Shown in pieces: positions 33,890 through 42,779 of a stretch of 64,000 nt of DNA. The stretch is taken from NCBI RefSeq assembly GCF_000745835.1, contig NZ_JQKB01000016.1, positions 1-64,000 of the forward strand, read 5' to 3'. Below the pieces are notes generated by a model. That model did not search any database. It had not been told where the DNA came from and saw only the letters and a program-made list of their open reading frames with translations. The stretch comes from Belnapia moabensis DSM 16746 (GTDB lineage Bacteria; Pseudomonadota; Alphaproteobacteria; Acetobacterales; Acetobacteraceae). Position 1 is the first letter of the stretch; each line of letters opens with the position of its first letter. A program made the position numbers and the translations under genes.

Positions 33890-34558
33890 ATGGATTCGTC
33901 GTCTATCGCCGAGAGTTGGAATTGGCTGCTGCTGGGGCAGATCCTCGGCGTCAACATCATCCTCTCGGGCGACAATGCGGTGCTCATCGCCCTCGCCGCC
34001 GCCGGCCTGCCGGCCGAGCAGCGCGGCAAGGCTATCATGTTCGGCATGGTGCTGGCGGTGGTGCTCCGCATCTTCCTCAGCCTCGCCGCGGTCTGGCTGC
34101 TTGCGGTGCCGGGCCTGTTGCTCGTGGGCGGGCTGGTGCTGCTGTGGATCGCCTACAGCTTCTTCAAGGAGCTTCGGAACGAGGACAAGGCCGATGCCGA
34201 GGGAGCTCACGCCCCGCAAGAGACCAAGACCATGGCCACGGCGCTGCGCCAGATCGTCATCGCCGATGTCTCGATGAGCCTCGACAACGTCCTTGCCGTG
34301 GCCGGAGCCGCAGTCGGCAACATGCCGATGCTGATCGTCGGCCTCATCATCTCCATCCTGCTGATGGGTGTTGCGGCGACGCTGATCTCGAAGCTGCTCG
34401 AGCGCTACCGCTGGATCGCCTATCTCGGAGTCGCACTGATCGTCTGGATCGGCGTCAGGATGGTCTACGAGGATGCGCACCGGCTGGTGGGGATGTACGG
34501 CGCCGGCCATGCGGCGCTGGAGCGAAGCCCCGCCCTGGTCCACCAGCGGGAAGGTTGA
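33890..34558 (+). CDS. TerC-family integral membrane protein (second of tandem pair)
   Basis: 222 residues, paralogue of the upstream gene: IILSGDNAVLIALAAAGLPA and VIADVSMSLDNVLAVAGAA are nearly the same in both. It is 33 residues shorter and ends in a polar tail ALERSPALVHQREG. Likely also a Mn2+ or other metal exporter in the inner membrane; both copies keep the acidic residues, so both may be active. The lipoprotein gene follows after 3 nt. Confidence 0.92.
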   Translation: MDSSSIAESWNWLLLGQILGVNIILSGDNAVLIALAAAGLPAEQRGKAIMFGMVLAVVLRIFLSLAAVWLLAVPGLLLVGGLVLLWIAYSFFKELRNEDKADAEGAHAPQETKTMATALRQIVIADVSMSLDNVLAVAGAAVGNMPMLIVGLIISILLMGVAATLISKLLERYRWIAYLGVALIVWIGVRMVYEDAHRLVGMYGAGHAALERSPALVHQREG

Positions 34559-34561
34559 GGG

Positions 34562-35131
34562 GTGAGGCCCGGCCGGGCGGCCATCGCGGCCGCGCTGCTG
34601 CTGGCCGGCTGCCAGATGCCGGCCCAACCCCCCGCCAGCACGGCGGCCGCTCCCGTTGACCTGGCTGCTCGCCTGCCGGAGGAGGCAGCCGGCTTCCTCC
34701 GCGGTGCCACCACTTCGCTGCCGCGCGGCGAGGCCGGGCGTGAGATCGGCTATCGCACGCCGGGCCTGATCGCCGCCGGTGCCACGGTGGAGCTCTACCG
34801 CCAGCCCGGTGTGACGCTGCCCGAGGGCGCCGGCAGCGCCGATGCCGAGGCGGCCTTCAACGAACTGGTGCAGGAGGCGCTGCGCCCCGTGCCGCCCCGC
34901 CGGATGCGGGAGGAGGGGCGCTTCACCCTGCCCTCCCGAGGGCCCGCCCTGCTGCGCTGCGCCGAGATATCCGGCTCCTACGGGCGAGAGCGGGTGCAGG
35001 GTCTGGTCTGCGCCGGCGCGATGGGCGGCGGGGTGCTGCGGCTGCGAGTGGCGATGCCGCGGCGGGAGCCGCCTCCGGCCGATGCCCGTGCCTTTGCCTC
35101 GGCCATCCTCGCCGCGCTGCGTACCCCGTGA
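34562..35131 (+). CDS. putative lipoprotein
   Basis: 189 residues starting at GTG 34562 with AAGGTTGAGG upstream. Lipobox LLAGC at residues 13-17 after a short positively charged N-terminus marks lipidation at Cys17. The mature part has no domain I recognise; segments include TTSLPRGEAGREIGYRTPG and LLRCAEISGSYGRERVQG, the latter with a second Cys. It directly follows the second TerC gene and may be cotranscribed. Confidence 0.75.
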   Translation: MRPGRAAIAAALLLAGCQMPAQPPASTAAAPVDLAARLPEEAAGFLRGATTSLPRGEAGREIGYRTPGLIAAGATVELYRQPGVTLPEGAGSADAEAAFNELVQEALRPVPPRRMREEGRFTLPSRGPALLRCAEISGSYGRERVQGLVCAGAMGGGVLRLRVAMPRREPPPADARAFASAILAALRTP

Positions 35132-35162
35132 CTTCGGCGCCCCGGCGCCCTACCTGCGGGAG

Positions 35163-36056
35163 ATGAGCAGCCCCGACCCGATGCGTGTCTTCGACCGCCG
35201 CCTAGTGCGCCTCCGTCGCGACCGGGCCGCCGCCACCGTCGCCCAGGTGGCGCCGGTGCTGGAGGAGGCGGCCGACCGGCTGCTCGACCGGCTGGACGAT
35301 ATCACCCGCCGCTTCACCCGAGCGCTCGACCTCGGCGGGCGTGGGGCGGTGGCGCCGCGGCTGCGGGCACGGGGCATCCCCTTCGTCGTCTCGATGGACC
35401 TCTCGGCGCGCATGGCGGCCGGGGCGGGTGGCCTACCGTTGGCCGGTGACGAGGAGGTGCTGCCCTTCGCGCCGGAAAGCTTCGACCTGATCGTCGCCAA
35501 CCTCTCGCTGCATTGGGTGAATGACCTGCCGGGGGCGCTGGTGCAGATTCGCCGGGCGTTGCGGCCGGATGGGCTGTTCCTCGCATCCTTGCCGGGCCTC
35601 GGCACCCTGCAGGAGCTGCGCGAGGCGCTGGCCGGGGCGGAGAGCGCGTTGCGGGGCGGCCTCTCGCCGCGGGTCTCGCCCTTTCCCGAATTGCGTGACC
35701 TGGCGGGGCTGTTGCAGCGGGCCGGCTTCGCCCTGCCGGTGGCGGATGGGGAGACTTTGCCGCTCCGCTATCGGACGCCGCTCGGCCTGCTGCGGGACCT
35801 GCGCGCGGCGGGGGAGGCCAATGCCGTCCTTGCCCGTGACGGCCGAACCCCCCCCCGCGCCCTGCTGCCGATGGCGCTGGCCGGGCTGCCGCAGGAGCCG
35901 GAGGGCATCCCCGCCTCCTTCCGTCTGCTGATGATGACCGGCTGGGCGCCGCATGGGAGCCAGAGCCGGCCGGCTCGCCCCGGCAGCGCCAATGCCCGCC
36001 TTGCCGATGCGCTCGGCGTCGAGGAGCGCAGCGCGGGCGAGCGGGCCGGGGGCTGA
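35163..36056 (+). CDS. SAM-dependent methyltransferase (NDUFAF5/BioC-like)
   Basis: 297 residues from ATG 35163; ATG 35181 (MRVFDRRLVRLRRDRAA) is an equally plausible start. Motif I is ALDLGGRGAVAPRLRARG, followed by DEEVLPFAPESFDLIVANLS and LHWVNDLPGALVQIRRALRP. The N-terminal FDRRLVRLRRDRAA is typical of the alphaproteobacterial homologues of NDUFAF5, an assembly factor of respiratory complex I. Function is therefore inferred; a general methyltransferase role cannot be excluded. Confidence 0.85.
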   Translation: MSSPDPMRVFDRRLVRLRRDRAAATVAQVAPVLEEAADRLLDRLDDITRRFTRALDLGGRGAVAPRLRARGIPFVVSMDLSARMAAGAGGLPLAGDEEVLPFAPESFDLIVANLSLHWVNDLPGALVQIRRALRPDGLFLASLPGLGTLQELREALAGAESALRGGLSPRVSPFPELRDLAGLLQRAGFALPVADGETLPLRYRTPLGLLRDLRAAGEANAVLARDGRTPPRALLPMALAGLPQEPEGIPASFRLLMMTGWAPHGSQSRPARPGSANARLADALGVEERSAGERAGG

Positions 36057-36159
36057 CCTCGCGCGTCCGCGACATGTCGTGGGCCTCGCAAGTATTGCGC
36101 CCGGGGCGCCCCGCGATCATCTTGGGCGCAACCGCCGAATGCAGAGACAGTCGAAGACC

Positions 36160-36966
36160 ATGGACCAGCAGGGCGGCGACGCGCGCCGCATCACCCTTCA
36201 TTCCGCCGATGACTTCGCGGGCATGCGGCGGGCCGGCCAGCTGGCCGCCGAGACTCTCGACCTCATCACCCCGCATGTCCGCCCGGGCGTGAGCACGGCG
36301 GAGCTGGACCGCATCTGCCACGAGCACATCCTGTCGAAGGGGGCCGTGCCGGCGCCGCTCGGCTATCGCGGCTATCCGAAGTCGATCTGCACCTCGATCA
36401 ACCATGTGGTCTGCCACGGCATCCCCGGCGAGCGGGTGCTGATGGATGGCGATGTGGTGAATATCGACGTCACCGTCATCCTCGATGGCTGGCATGGCGA
36501 CACCAGCCGGATGTATGTCGCCGGCACCGCCTCGACCAAGGCGCGGCTGCTGCTCGACGTCACCTATGAGTCGCTGATGCGCGGCATCGAGGTGGTGAAG
36601 CCAGGCGCGACGCTCGGCGATATCGGCTATGCCATCCAGAGCTTCGTCGAGCGCAACCGCTTCGCCGTGGTGCGGGACTTCTGCGGCCACGGCATCGGCC
36701 GGCGCTTCCACGAGCCGCCAAACGTGCTGCATTTCGGCCGCCCGGGCGAGGGACCGACGCTCCGCCCCGGCATGTTCTTCACCATCGAGCCGATGGTGAA
36801 TGCCGGCCGGCCGGAGGTGAAGGTCCTCGACGATGGCTGGACGGCGGTGACGCGCGACCGCAGCCTTTCCGCTCAGTTCGAGCATATGGTCGGCGTCACC
36901 GAGACGGGGGTGGAGGTCTTCACCTATTCCCCGGCCGGGCTGCACAAACCGCCCTACGAGGTCTAG
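36160..36966 (+). CDS. map: methionine aminopeptidase, type I
   Basis: 268 residues from ATG 36160 (GAAGA upstream); ATG 36139 would add seven residues. Removes initiator Met from nascent proteins. Metal ligands are recognisable: Asp in VVNIDVTVILDGWHGDTSRMY region, His in CGHGIGRRFHEPP, Glu in TIEPMVN and Glu in SAQFEHMVGVT; the substrate-site His is in NHVVCHGIP. Lacks an N-terminal zinc finger, as usual for bacteria. Confidence 0.96.
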   Translation: MDQQGGDARRITLHSADDFAGMRRAGQLAAETLDLITPHVRPGVSTAELDRICHEHILSKGAVPAPLGYRGYPKSICTSINHVVCHGIPGERVLMDGDVVNIDVTVILDGWHGDTSRMYVAGTASTKARLLLDVTYESLMRGIEVVKPGATLGDIGYAIQSFVERNRFAVVRDFCGHGIGRRFHEPPNVLHFGRPGEGPTLRPGMFFTIEPMVNAGRPEVKVLDDGWTAVTRDRSLSAQFEHMVGVTETGVEVFTYSPAGLHKPPYEV

Positions 36967-37024
36967 CCGCTTTTCGTTGGCGTGCCGCATCGTGTAGTCT
37001 GGCTCCGTTCTGGTGGGGCCAGCG

Positions 37025-37783
37025 ATGTCGAGGGGCGGGAAAGCGAAGGGCTTCGCCGATATGGGGCTGATCGCCCTGCCGCTCGAGATGCCGGGGGCCG
37101 AGGCGCCGCCGGGCCATCTCGGCCATCGCGCCCGCATGCGCCAGCGCCTGCTCACCGCCGGGCCCGAGGCGCTCGCCGATTACGAGCTGCTGGAGATGGT
37201 GCTCTTCCTCGCCCTGCCGCGGCAGGACACCAAACCGATCGCCCGCGCGCTGATCGCCCGCTTCGGCAGCTTCGCCAATGTCATCGCCGCGCCGGCGGCC
37301 GAGCTTTGCCAGGTCGACGGGGTGAAGGAGGCCGGGGCCGCCGCGCTGAAGACCGTCCAGGCCGCCGCTCTTCGTCTGGTGCGGGCGGAGTTGCTGGACC
37401 GGCCGCTGCTGAACTCCTGGGAGCGGCTGCTCGAATACCTCGCCGCGAGCCTCGCCCGGGCGCGGGTGGAGGAGGTGCATGTGCTCTTCCTCGATGCCCG
37501 CAACCGGCTCATCGCCGATGAGGTGCAGGGCCGCGGCACCGTCAACCACGGCCCGCTCTATCCGCGCGAGGTGGTGCGGCGGGCGCTGGAGCTGCAGGCG
37601 ACGGCGCTGATCCTGGTCCACAACCACCCCTCCGGCGATCCGACGCCGTCGCGCGCCGATCTGGAGATGACGGCGGAGGTGAAAGCCGCGGCTGCGGTTT
37701 TCGACATCCTCCTGCATGACCATCTGATCATCGGCAACGGGCGGCAGCTCTCCTTCCGGCGGGAGGGCCTGCTTGGGGCGTGA
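37025..37783 (+). CDS. radC: RadC-family JAB/MPN protein
   Basis: 252 residues from ATG 37025. N-terminal helix-hairpin-helix region (YELLEMVLFLALPRQDTKPIARAL) and a C-terminal MPN+ domain with LILVHNHPSGDPTPSRAD, the His-x-His-Asp zinc motif. Named DNA repair protein by history, but its role in repair is doubtful. It starts 58 nt after map. A GTG four codons earlier is an alternative start. Confidence 0.92.
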   Translation: MSRGGKAKGFADMGLIALPLEMPGAEAPPGHLGHRARMRQRLLTAGPEALADYELLEMVLFLALPRQDTKPIARALIARFGSFANVIAAPAAELCQVDGVKEAGAAALKTVQAAALRLVRAELLDRPLLNSWERLLEYLAASLARARVEEVHVLFLDARNRLIADEVQGRGTVNHGPLYPREVVRRALELQATALILVHNHPSGDPTPSRADLEMTAEVKAAAAVFDILLHDHLIIGNGRQLSFRREGLLGA

Positions 37784-37841
37784 GCGAGGCGAAGCTGTTG
37801 TGATGTTGACCCGAACCGTTTGGCGGTCGCAGGCTCGCGCC

Positions 37842-38726
37842 ATGCGAAAGCTCGTGCTGCCCGCTGCAATCTGCCTGATCGCCACCGGGTTCGGCCCGGC
37901 TTGGTCCCAGGGGAAGCCGCCGCCGCTCGGGGTGGAACCTGCTCCGGCCCCGGCAGCTCCCAGCGGCAAGCCTCCGCCGCTCGGCGCGGCCCCGCCCCAG
38001 GGGCCGGCCGTGGCTGCCGTGCCTGGTGGGAAGCCGCCGCCCTTGCCGCCGGGCAGCGGGCCCTTCGGTGTGGCGCCGGGCGGGCGGCGCGCGGTCTCCT
38101 CCGGCACCGGCTTCGTCGTCGCGCCCTCGCGCATCCTGACCAACCACCATGTGGCGCGGGAATGCTCGGAGATGCGCGTGCGCACCTCGACCGGGGCGGA
38201 ACTCACCGCGCGCGTCGGGGCGACGGACGAGCAGCGGGACCTCGCGCTGCTGACCGTGCAGGGCGGTGACCCGGGCCCGGTTCTGGCCTTCCGCAGCGGG
38301 CCGGAGGTGCGGCGCGGCGAGGGGGTCGTCACCTACGGCTTCCCGCTGGCCGGCCTGCTCTCCTCCGGCCCGACGCTGACCACCGGCGAGGTTTCGGCGC
38401 TGGCCGGGCTGCGCGACAACCAGAGCCAGTACCAGATCAGCGCACCGGTGCAGCCGGGCAATTCCGGCGGGCCGCTGCTCGATCTCGGCGGCAATGTCAT
38501 GGGCGTCGTCGTCTCCAAGCTGAACGCGCAGCGCATCGCCCAGAGCACGGGCGATATCCCGCAGAACGTCAATTTCGCGGTGAAGGGCAATGAGGCGGTG
38601 GATTTCCTGCGCCGGAACGGCATCCAGCCGCGCCTGGCGCCAACCAGCGGCTCTGCCCTCCGCGGCGCGGCCGAGGTCGGCGAAGTCGCGCATCCGTCGA
38701 CCGTCTTCCTCCGCTGCATGCGGTGA
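37842..38726 (+). CDS. secreted trypsin-like serine protease with Pro-rich linker
   Basis: 294 residues from ATG 37842, giving a classical signal peptide MRKLVLPAAICLIATGFGPA with cleavage near WSQ; ATG 37803 would add 13. Residues 24-75 contain three GKPPPLG-type repeats. The protease domain keeps the full triad: His in LTNHHVAREC, Asp in RDLALLT, Ser in PGNSGGPLLD. There is no PDZ domain, unlike HtrA. Likely periplasmic or exported. It contrasts with the triad-less protein at 19275-20249. Confidence 0.9.
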   Translation: MRKLVLPAAICLIATGFGPAWSQGKPPPLGVEPAPAPAAPSGKPPPLGAAPPQGPAVAAVPGGKPPPLPPGSGPFGVAPGGRRAVSSGTGFVVAPSRILTNHHVARECSEMRVRTSTGAELTARVGATDEQRDLALLTVQGGDPGPVLAFRSGPEVRRGEGVVTYGFPLAGLLSSGPTLTTGEVSALAGLRDNQSQYQISAPVQPGNSGGPLLDLGGNVMGVVVSKLNAQRIAQSTGDIPQNVNFAVKGNEAVDFLRRNGIQPRLAPTSGSALRGAAEVGEVAHPSTVFLRCMR

Positions 38727-38765
38727 TGCCTCGGCCGCTTGCGCGTGCTAGGAATCGGCTCAGGC

Positions 38766-38851
38766 GGGGGCGTGCCGAAACGGTAGCCGGAAGGGACTTA
38801 AAATCCCTCGGGCGCGAGCCCGTGCGGGTTCGAATCCCGCCGCCCCTACCA
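38766..38851 (+). tRNA. tRNA-Leu (anticodon UAA)
   Basis: Acceptor stem GGGGGCG (38766-38772) pairs with CGCCCCT (38841-38847), discriminator A, and encoded CCA at 38849-38851. The anticodon arm AGGGA-CTTAAAA-TCCCT gives UAA. The long variable arm CGGGC-GCGA-GCCCG and T arm GCGGG-TTCGAAT-CCCGC are class II tRNA-Leu features. It decodes UUA/UUG, rare codons in this GC-rich genome. Confidence 0.96.
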
Positions 38852-38943
38852 TCTTCACGACGCATTCTCCTGTCGGCGCTAACCTCCCCAGCGTAGATGC
38901 CGGCGCGAGAGGGGTTCGTCGATGCCTTCGGTCCGAGAGGTCG

Positions 38944-39383
38944 TACGAAGCGGTTGAACCGCCGCTTTGGGGTCTGTTGATCGTGCTTGGCTTCTGCATC
39001 CTGTCGCTCGCCGTCATCCTGGAGATGCGGGCGATCGCTGGGCTCAGGCGACCGAGGCGGCGTTGAACCTCAACCGCGCCGTCGGCCAGGACATCGCCCG
39101 GATCATCGGCGCGCTCGACCTGGCCTTGCGCGGTGTTGCCGAGCGATTGCGCTAGGACGAGGGCGCCTACCAGGAGGACATCCTCAACAACCCGATCTTT
39201 AAGCGTTCGACGACGGCACGGCATCTCGGCTCGGCCTTCGTGCTGAATGCGGCATCGCAACCGTCGGCGTCGGCTTCGTTGCAATGTAGCTCGCCTCTGC
39301 CGTGCTGCCTGCGGGCTGGGGTCCTGTTCGAAGCCGCCGACCGGGCCCCCTACCGGGCCAAGCAGGGCGGAGGGAACCGCGTC
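38944..39383 (+). pseudogene. decayed diguanylate cyclase (GGDEF) remnant
   Basis: Three pieces of a sensor-diguanylate cyclase survive. The N-terminal membrane helix (WGLLIVLGFCILSLAVILEM) is in one frame; after a shift near 39030 the next piece, WAQATEAALNLNRAVGQDIA followed by RIIGALDLALRGVAERLR, reaches an in-frame TAG at 39153-39155 and continues with HLGSAFVLN. The C-terminal GGDEF tail LFEAADRAPYRAKQGGGNRV lies at 39324-39383. Most of the sensor and the GGDEF core, some hundreds of codons, are gone. The remnant starts about 90 nt after tRNA-Leu. Bases 39384-39499 hold nothing recognisable. Confidence 0.72.
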
Positions 39384-39499
39384 ATGCGCACCTCTTGGGC
39401 CGGCCCGCTCGGTCCGGCCTCTGTCCTTGACCGGAGGTTGCCATCCTGTGCTGACCTTGGAATGCCTCATGCCGTTGGGCCTTACGGATGCGGATGTCC

Positions 39500-40543
39500 C
39501 TACCCGCACTGCCCCGGCCGGCCCTCGATGAAATCAAGCAGGCAGGGCGCGTAGCGATCGGTGAAGGTCGGCTCCGCTCCGCCGCCATGGCCGGCCAGCC
39601 CTGCCGGCCGGTCGAGGAAGAGCAGCCCCTTCACCCGCCGCGTCAGCGCCCTAAACAGCCGGGCGCGCGCCGCTGGGTCCGGGTCGTACTCATCGCCCTC
39701 GAAGGTGGCGACAGCGACGCGGGCTTCCTGGTTGCGGGCGCGCTCCAGCACCTCGCGCAGCTCCGCCACCGCCCAGCCCCAGGCCGGGCTGCCGCGCGGC
39801 CCATGCGCCGCCGGGGCGATGGCCACCACGCCATCGACCAGCCCCGGCTCGTCCAGCGCCTGCAAGGCGTTCCAGGCGCCGCGCGACTGCCCACCGACGA
39901 CGATGCGCTGGTAGCCCTGTGCCCGCAGCGCCCGCAGGGCGCCGCGCAGCCAGCCGGCGGCGATCTCGGTCTCGTCAAGCATCGGGTCGCGGTCGAAGCG
40001 CAGCACATCCCAGCCGGCATTGTTGAAGACGCGGACATGCGGCTGCGGCTGGCTGCCGCGGCTGTCCTGTCCGCCGGCGGCGCGGCCATGCGCCCAGACA
40101 TAGGCGCCGCGCGCCGCCCTTGCTCCCTGCCAGAGGAAGCGCCCATCCGGCACCAGCGCCCAGCCCGGCCCGCCCTGCATCGGCCGGGCCGGCGCTGCCG
40201 GGGCTGCCCCTTCCTGCCCCGGCCATACCACGGCGAGGTCCCGCGCATAGATCCGGCAGCCCTCGTCCCGCTTACCCTCGCCGACCCACTGCGCGCAGAG
40301 AGCGATGGCCCGCGCCTCGGTGGTAGCGAGGTCCAGCTGCGCTGCTGCCCAGCCCCAGGCGCCGCTCGGGCTGAGGGCGAAGGCGCGCGGCGTCGATTGC
40401 TGCAGGAACCGGACATAATCGGCATGGCCTTCGGTGCCGAGATGCGGCACCGCGCCGACATCCAGGACGGAGGCGGGTTCGGCGGCGGCAGGGGAGGCAA
40501 GGGCCAGCGTCAGGGCTAGCCACAAAAATATGTGATATCCCAT
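39500..40543 (-). CDS. secreted alpha/beta-hydrolase-like protein
   Basis: 347 residues with a signal peptide (MGYHIFLWLALTLALASPAAA). Residues about 215-225 contain RIVVGGQSRGAWNAL, a GxSxG nucleophile elbow, and VDGVVAIAPAAHG follows in the position of a hydrolase beta-strand. DGVVAIAP and a late His in DRPAGLAGHGGG could complete a Ser-Asp-His triad. Repeated Trp-rich segment SGAWGWAAAQLDLATTEARA lies in the N-terminal half. Exported esterase or peptidase of unknown substrate. Start ATG 40543. Confidence 0.72.
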   Translation of the reverse strand: MGYHIFLWLALTLALASPAAAEPASVLDVGAVPHLGTEGHADYVRFLQQSTPRAFALSPSGAWGWAAAQLDLATTEARAIALCAQWVGEGKRDEGCRIYARDLAVVWPGQEGAAPAAPARPMQGGPGWALVPDGRFLWQGARAARGAYVWAHGRAAGGQDSRGSQPQPHVRVFNNAGWDVLRFDRDPMLDETEIAAGWLRGALRALRAQGYQRIVVGGQSRGAWNALQALDEPGLVDGVVAIAPAAHGPRGSPAWGWAVAELREVLERARNQEARVAVATFEGDEYDPDPAARARLFRALTRRVKGLLFLDRPAGLAGHGGGAEPTFTDRYAPCLLDFIEGRPGQCG

Positions 40544-40595
40544 GATTGTGATGAAACCATGAGCGCTGCCGCCAAATCAACATATTTGGTGTTGG

Positions 40596-41042
40596 TCAGC
40601 CCCGGCGCGGCACCACCAGCCGCGGCACGATTACCTGCACCGGCTCATCCCGCTGGTTGAGTGTGGTGCAGCGTGTCCGGAGCATCCCCTGACGCGGCTT
40701 CGACTGGCTCGGCCGTACTTCCAGCACCTCGATCTCCAGCCGCAGCTCATCACCCGGCCGGACCGGCCGCGGCCAGGCGAGTTCCTCCATCCCGCCGCCG
40801 ATGATGCCGCCCACCGGGCGGAATTCGCTGCCGACCAGCAGCTTCATGGTGAGTGAGGCGGTGTGCCAGCCACTGGCCGCCAACCCACCGAACAGCGTGC
40901 CTTGCGCCGCCGCGTCATCGAGATGGAAGGGCTGCGGGTCGTACTCGCGCGCATAGGCGATGATCGCCTCCGCCGTCACCACGAGCCGGCCGGAGCGGAA
41001 GATCTGCCCCGGCGTGAAATCCTCGAGGTAAAGCTCCGCCAT
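40596..41042 (-). CDS. MaoC-family (R)-specific enoyl hydratase-like protein
   Basis: 148 residues, single hot-dog fold. The hydratase active-site pattern is YDPQPFHLDDAAA (Asp and His), then FGGLAASGWHTASL. ELAWPRPVRPGDELRLEIEV is the usual second half. Likely hydrates an enoyl-CoA or dehydrates a 3-hydroxyacyl-CoA. It follows the MFS gene by 12 nt on the same strand. A second MaoC protein lies just across the divergent gap at 42315. Confidence 0.9.
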   Translation of the reverse strand: MAELYLEDFTPGQIFRSGRLVVTAEAIIAYAREYDPQPFHLDDAAAQGTLFGGLAASGWHTASLTMKLLVGSEFRPVGGIIGGGMEELAWPRPVRPGDELRLEIEVLEVRPSQSKPRQGMLRTRCTTLNQRDEPVQVIVPRLVVPRRG

Positions 41043-41054
41043 CGCCTCGCTCCT

Positions 41055-42215
41055 TCAGCTGCGGGCGGAGTTTGCCCTCGCCGCGAGCGCCAGCGCCAGC
41101 ACCCCGCATCCGGCGACAGCGAAGGCGGCACGGTAGCCGATCACCGCCAGCCCCAGGCCGAAGGCGAGCGAGCCGACGCTCTGCCCGAGAAACAGGGCGA
41201 GCGCGAAGGCCCCGACCGCCGTGCCGCGCGCCTCCGGCAGCGCTTCCGTCGCCCGCGTCTGCAAGACGCCGTGGAACATGTAGAAGGCGAGGCCCAGCAC
41301 CACCTGCAGCCCCGCCACCACCTCCCACCGTCCGGCGAGCGCCAGCATGCCAAGGCAGAGGCCGATCGCTGCACCGCCCAGCGTCAGCAGCCCACGCTCG
41401 CCGAAGCGCGCCAGCAGCGGCCGCGCCATCCGCGTATAGGCGAAGGCGCCGAGGCCGAAGCCAGCGACGATCAGCCCCGCCTCCGCCGCGTTGCGGCCGA
41501 AGCCCTCGATCAGGAAGGAGCCGGTGAAGGGAAAGGCGCCGCCGAACAGCAGGAACCCGTCGAAGAAGGCAAGGCCGATCAGCCATCGCCCAGAGGGTTT
41601 GCGGAGCAGCTCCAGATAGGCCCGCATGCCGCGCCCGCCGCCGCTCCCCTCCGGCCGCTGCCAGAGCGCCGGCCCCAACCGCCAGGCGAGCAGCCCGCCC
41701 ACCGCCAGCGCCATCCCGCCCAGCAGCAGGAAGGGCAGGCGCCACCCCGCCGCCTCCGCCACAACGCCGCAGGCCGGGCCGGCGAGGAGCTGCGCCATCA
41801 CCATCCCGGTAAGGAAGCGGCTGATCGCCACCTGCCGCTCCGCATAGGGCACCGCATCGGCGATATGCGCCATCAGCAGCGGAATGACGGCGCCGGCGAA
41901 GAACCCGCTCCAGGCCCGGAGCGCGATCAGCCCGGGCAGGGTCGTGGCGAAGCCGCTTGCCACCAGGCCGAGGCCGAAGAGCAGCACCGCGAAGCAGGCG
42001 ATCCGCACCTTGCCCAATCGGTCGCCGAGCGGCCCGGCGACCAGCTGCACCAGCCCATAGGGCAGCACGAATCCCGCCACCACCGCGCTGGCATGGGAGA
42101 CGCTGACATCGAAGGCCCGGGCGATGGCGGGCAGCAGCGGGTCCAGCATCCGCATGCCGGAGCCGGTGGTGAAGCCGGCAAGGGCCAGCAGGGCGATCGG
42201 GATGGCAGGTGGCAT
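41055..42215 (-). CDS. MFS transporter
   Basis: 386 residues with about 12 hydrophobic helices. MFS loop 2-3 signature GPLGDRLGKVR (about 61-71) and RAWSGFFAGAVIPLLMAHIA in helix 4 are characteristic of drug-H+ antiporter 1-type members. Substrate unknown. First gene of an MFS-MaoC pair and divergent from the MaoC-Bug-GNAT operon, suggesting a shared organic-acid or acyl substrate. Confidence 0.9.
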   Translation of the reverse strand: MPPAIPIALLALAGFTTGSGMRMLDPLLPAIARAFDVSVSHASAVVAGFVLPYGLVQLVAGPLGDRLGKVRIACFAVLLFGLGLVASGFATTLPGLIALRAWSGFFAGAVIPLLMAHIADAVPYAERQVAISRFLTGMVMAQLLAGPACGVVAEAAGWRLPFLLLGGMALAVGGLLAWRLGPALWQRPEGSGGGRGMRAYLELLRKPSGRWLIGLAFFDGFLLFGGAFPFTGSFLIEGFGRNAAEAGLIVAGFGLGAFAYTRMARPLLARFGERGLLTLGGAAIGLCLGMLALAGRWEVVAGLQVVLGLAFYMFHGVLQTRATEALPEARGTAVGAFALALFLGQSVGSLAFGLGLAVIGYRAAFAVAGCGVLALALAARANSARS

Positions 42216-42314
42216 GTGGGGGCGATAGGGGCTCGGCCGCCGCGGCGCGTCAAGCGGCGGCGCTTCCGTTGACAGCGGCGCAACGGGCGCCGAGCCTGAC
42301 AGGCGGGAGGGATC

Positions 42315-42779
42315 ATGACGGATCGGACGACTTTACTCGGGCGCGGCTTCACCTGGCAGCAATTGCAGGTGGGACAACGCTTCCGCACCTTCGGCCGCAC
42401 CGTCACCGAGCATGACTTGATGGGCTTCGTGGCCCTCACCGGCATGCAGGAGCCGCTCTTCGTCGATGCGACCCATGCCGGTGCGCTGGGGCCCCGCCCG
42501 GTGCCCGGGGCGCTGACTCATGCGCTGATCGAAGGGTTGGTGCTGCATGGCATGGCCCACGGCACCGGCCTCGCCCTGCTCGAGACCCATATCCGCCCGC
42601 TGGCGCCGGTGCGGGTCGGCGACACGATCCATGCCGAGATCGAGGTTACCGACATCCGCCCCACCAGCCGAGGCGGCCGCGCCGTGGTGCGGAGCGCCGT
42701 GCGCGTGCTGAACCAACGCGACGAGCCGGTGATGGACTACGATGCGACGCGACTGATCCGGGGAGAGGACGCAACATGA
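42315..42779 (+). CDS. MaoC-family dehydratase-like protein
   Basis: 154 residues. Hot-dog fold with GQRFRTFGRTVTEHDLMGFV and LFVDATHAG, GALTHALIEGLVLHGMAHGT. The Asp/His hydratase dyad is weaker than in the other MaoC protein here (FVDATHA rather than FHLD). Downstream gene is coupled by ATGA overlap. Upstream SD GGCGGGAGGG precedes ATG 42315. Confidence 0.87.
   Translation: MTDRTTLLGRGFTWQQLQVGQRFRTFGRTVTEHDLMGFVALTGMQEPLFVDATHAGALGPRPVPGALTHALIEGLVLHGMAHGTGLALLETHIRPLAPVRVGDTIHAEIEVTDIRPTSRGGRAVVRSAVRVLNQRDEPVMDYDATRLIRGEDAT

Noticed and set aside
36139-36159. Seven-residue upstream extension of map
   Set aside because: No SD before ATG 36139; the start at 36160 has better purine context, though this is not certain.
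40596-42779. A type II PKS or fatty-acid cluster suggested by two MaoC proteins
   Set aside because: No ketosynthase, carrier protein or CoA ligase is present; more likely acyl-CoA catabolism.
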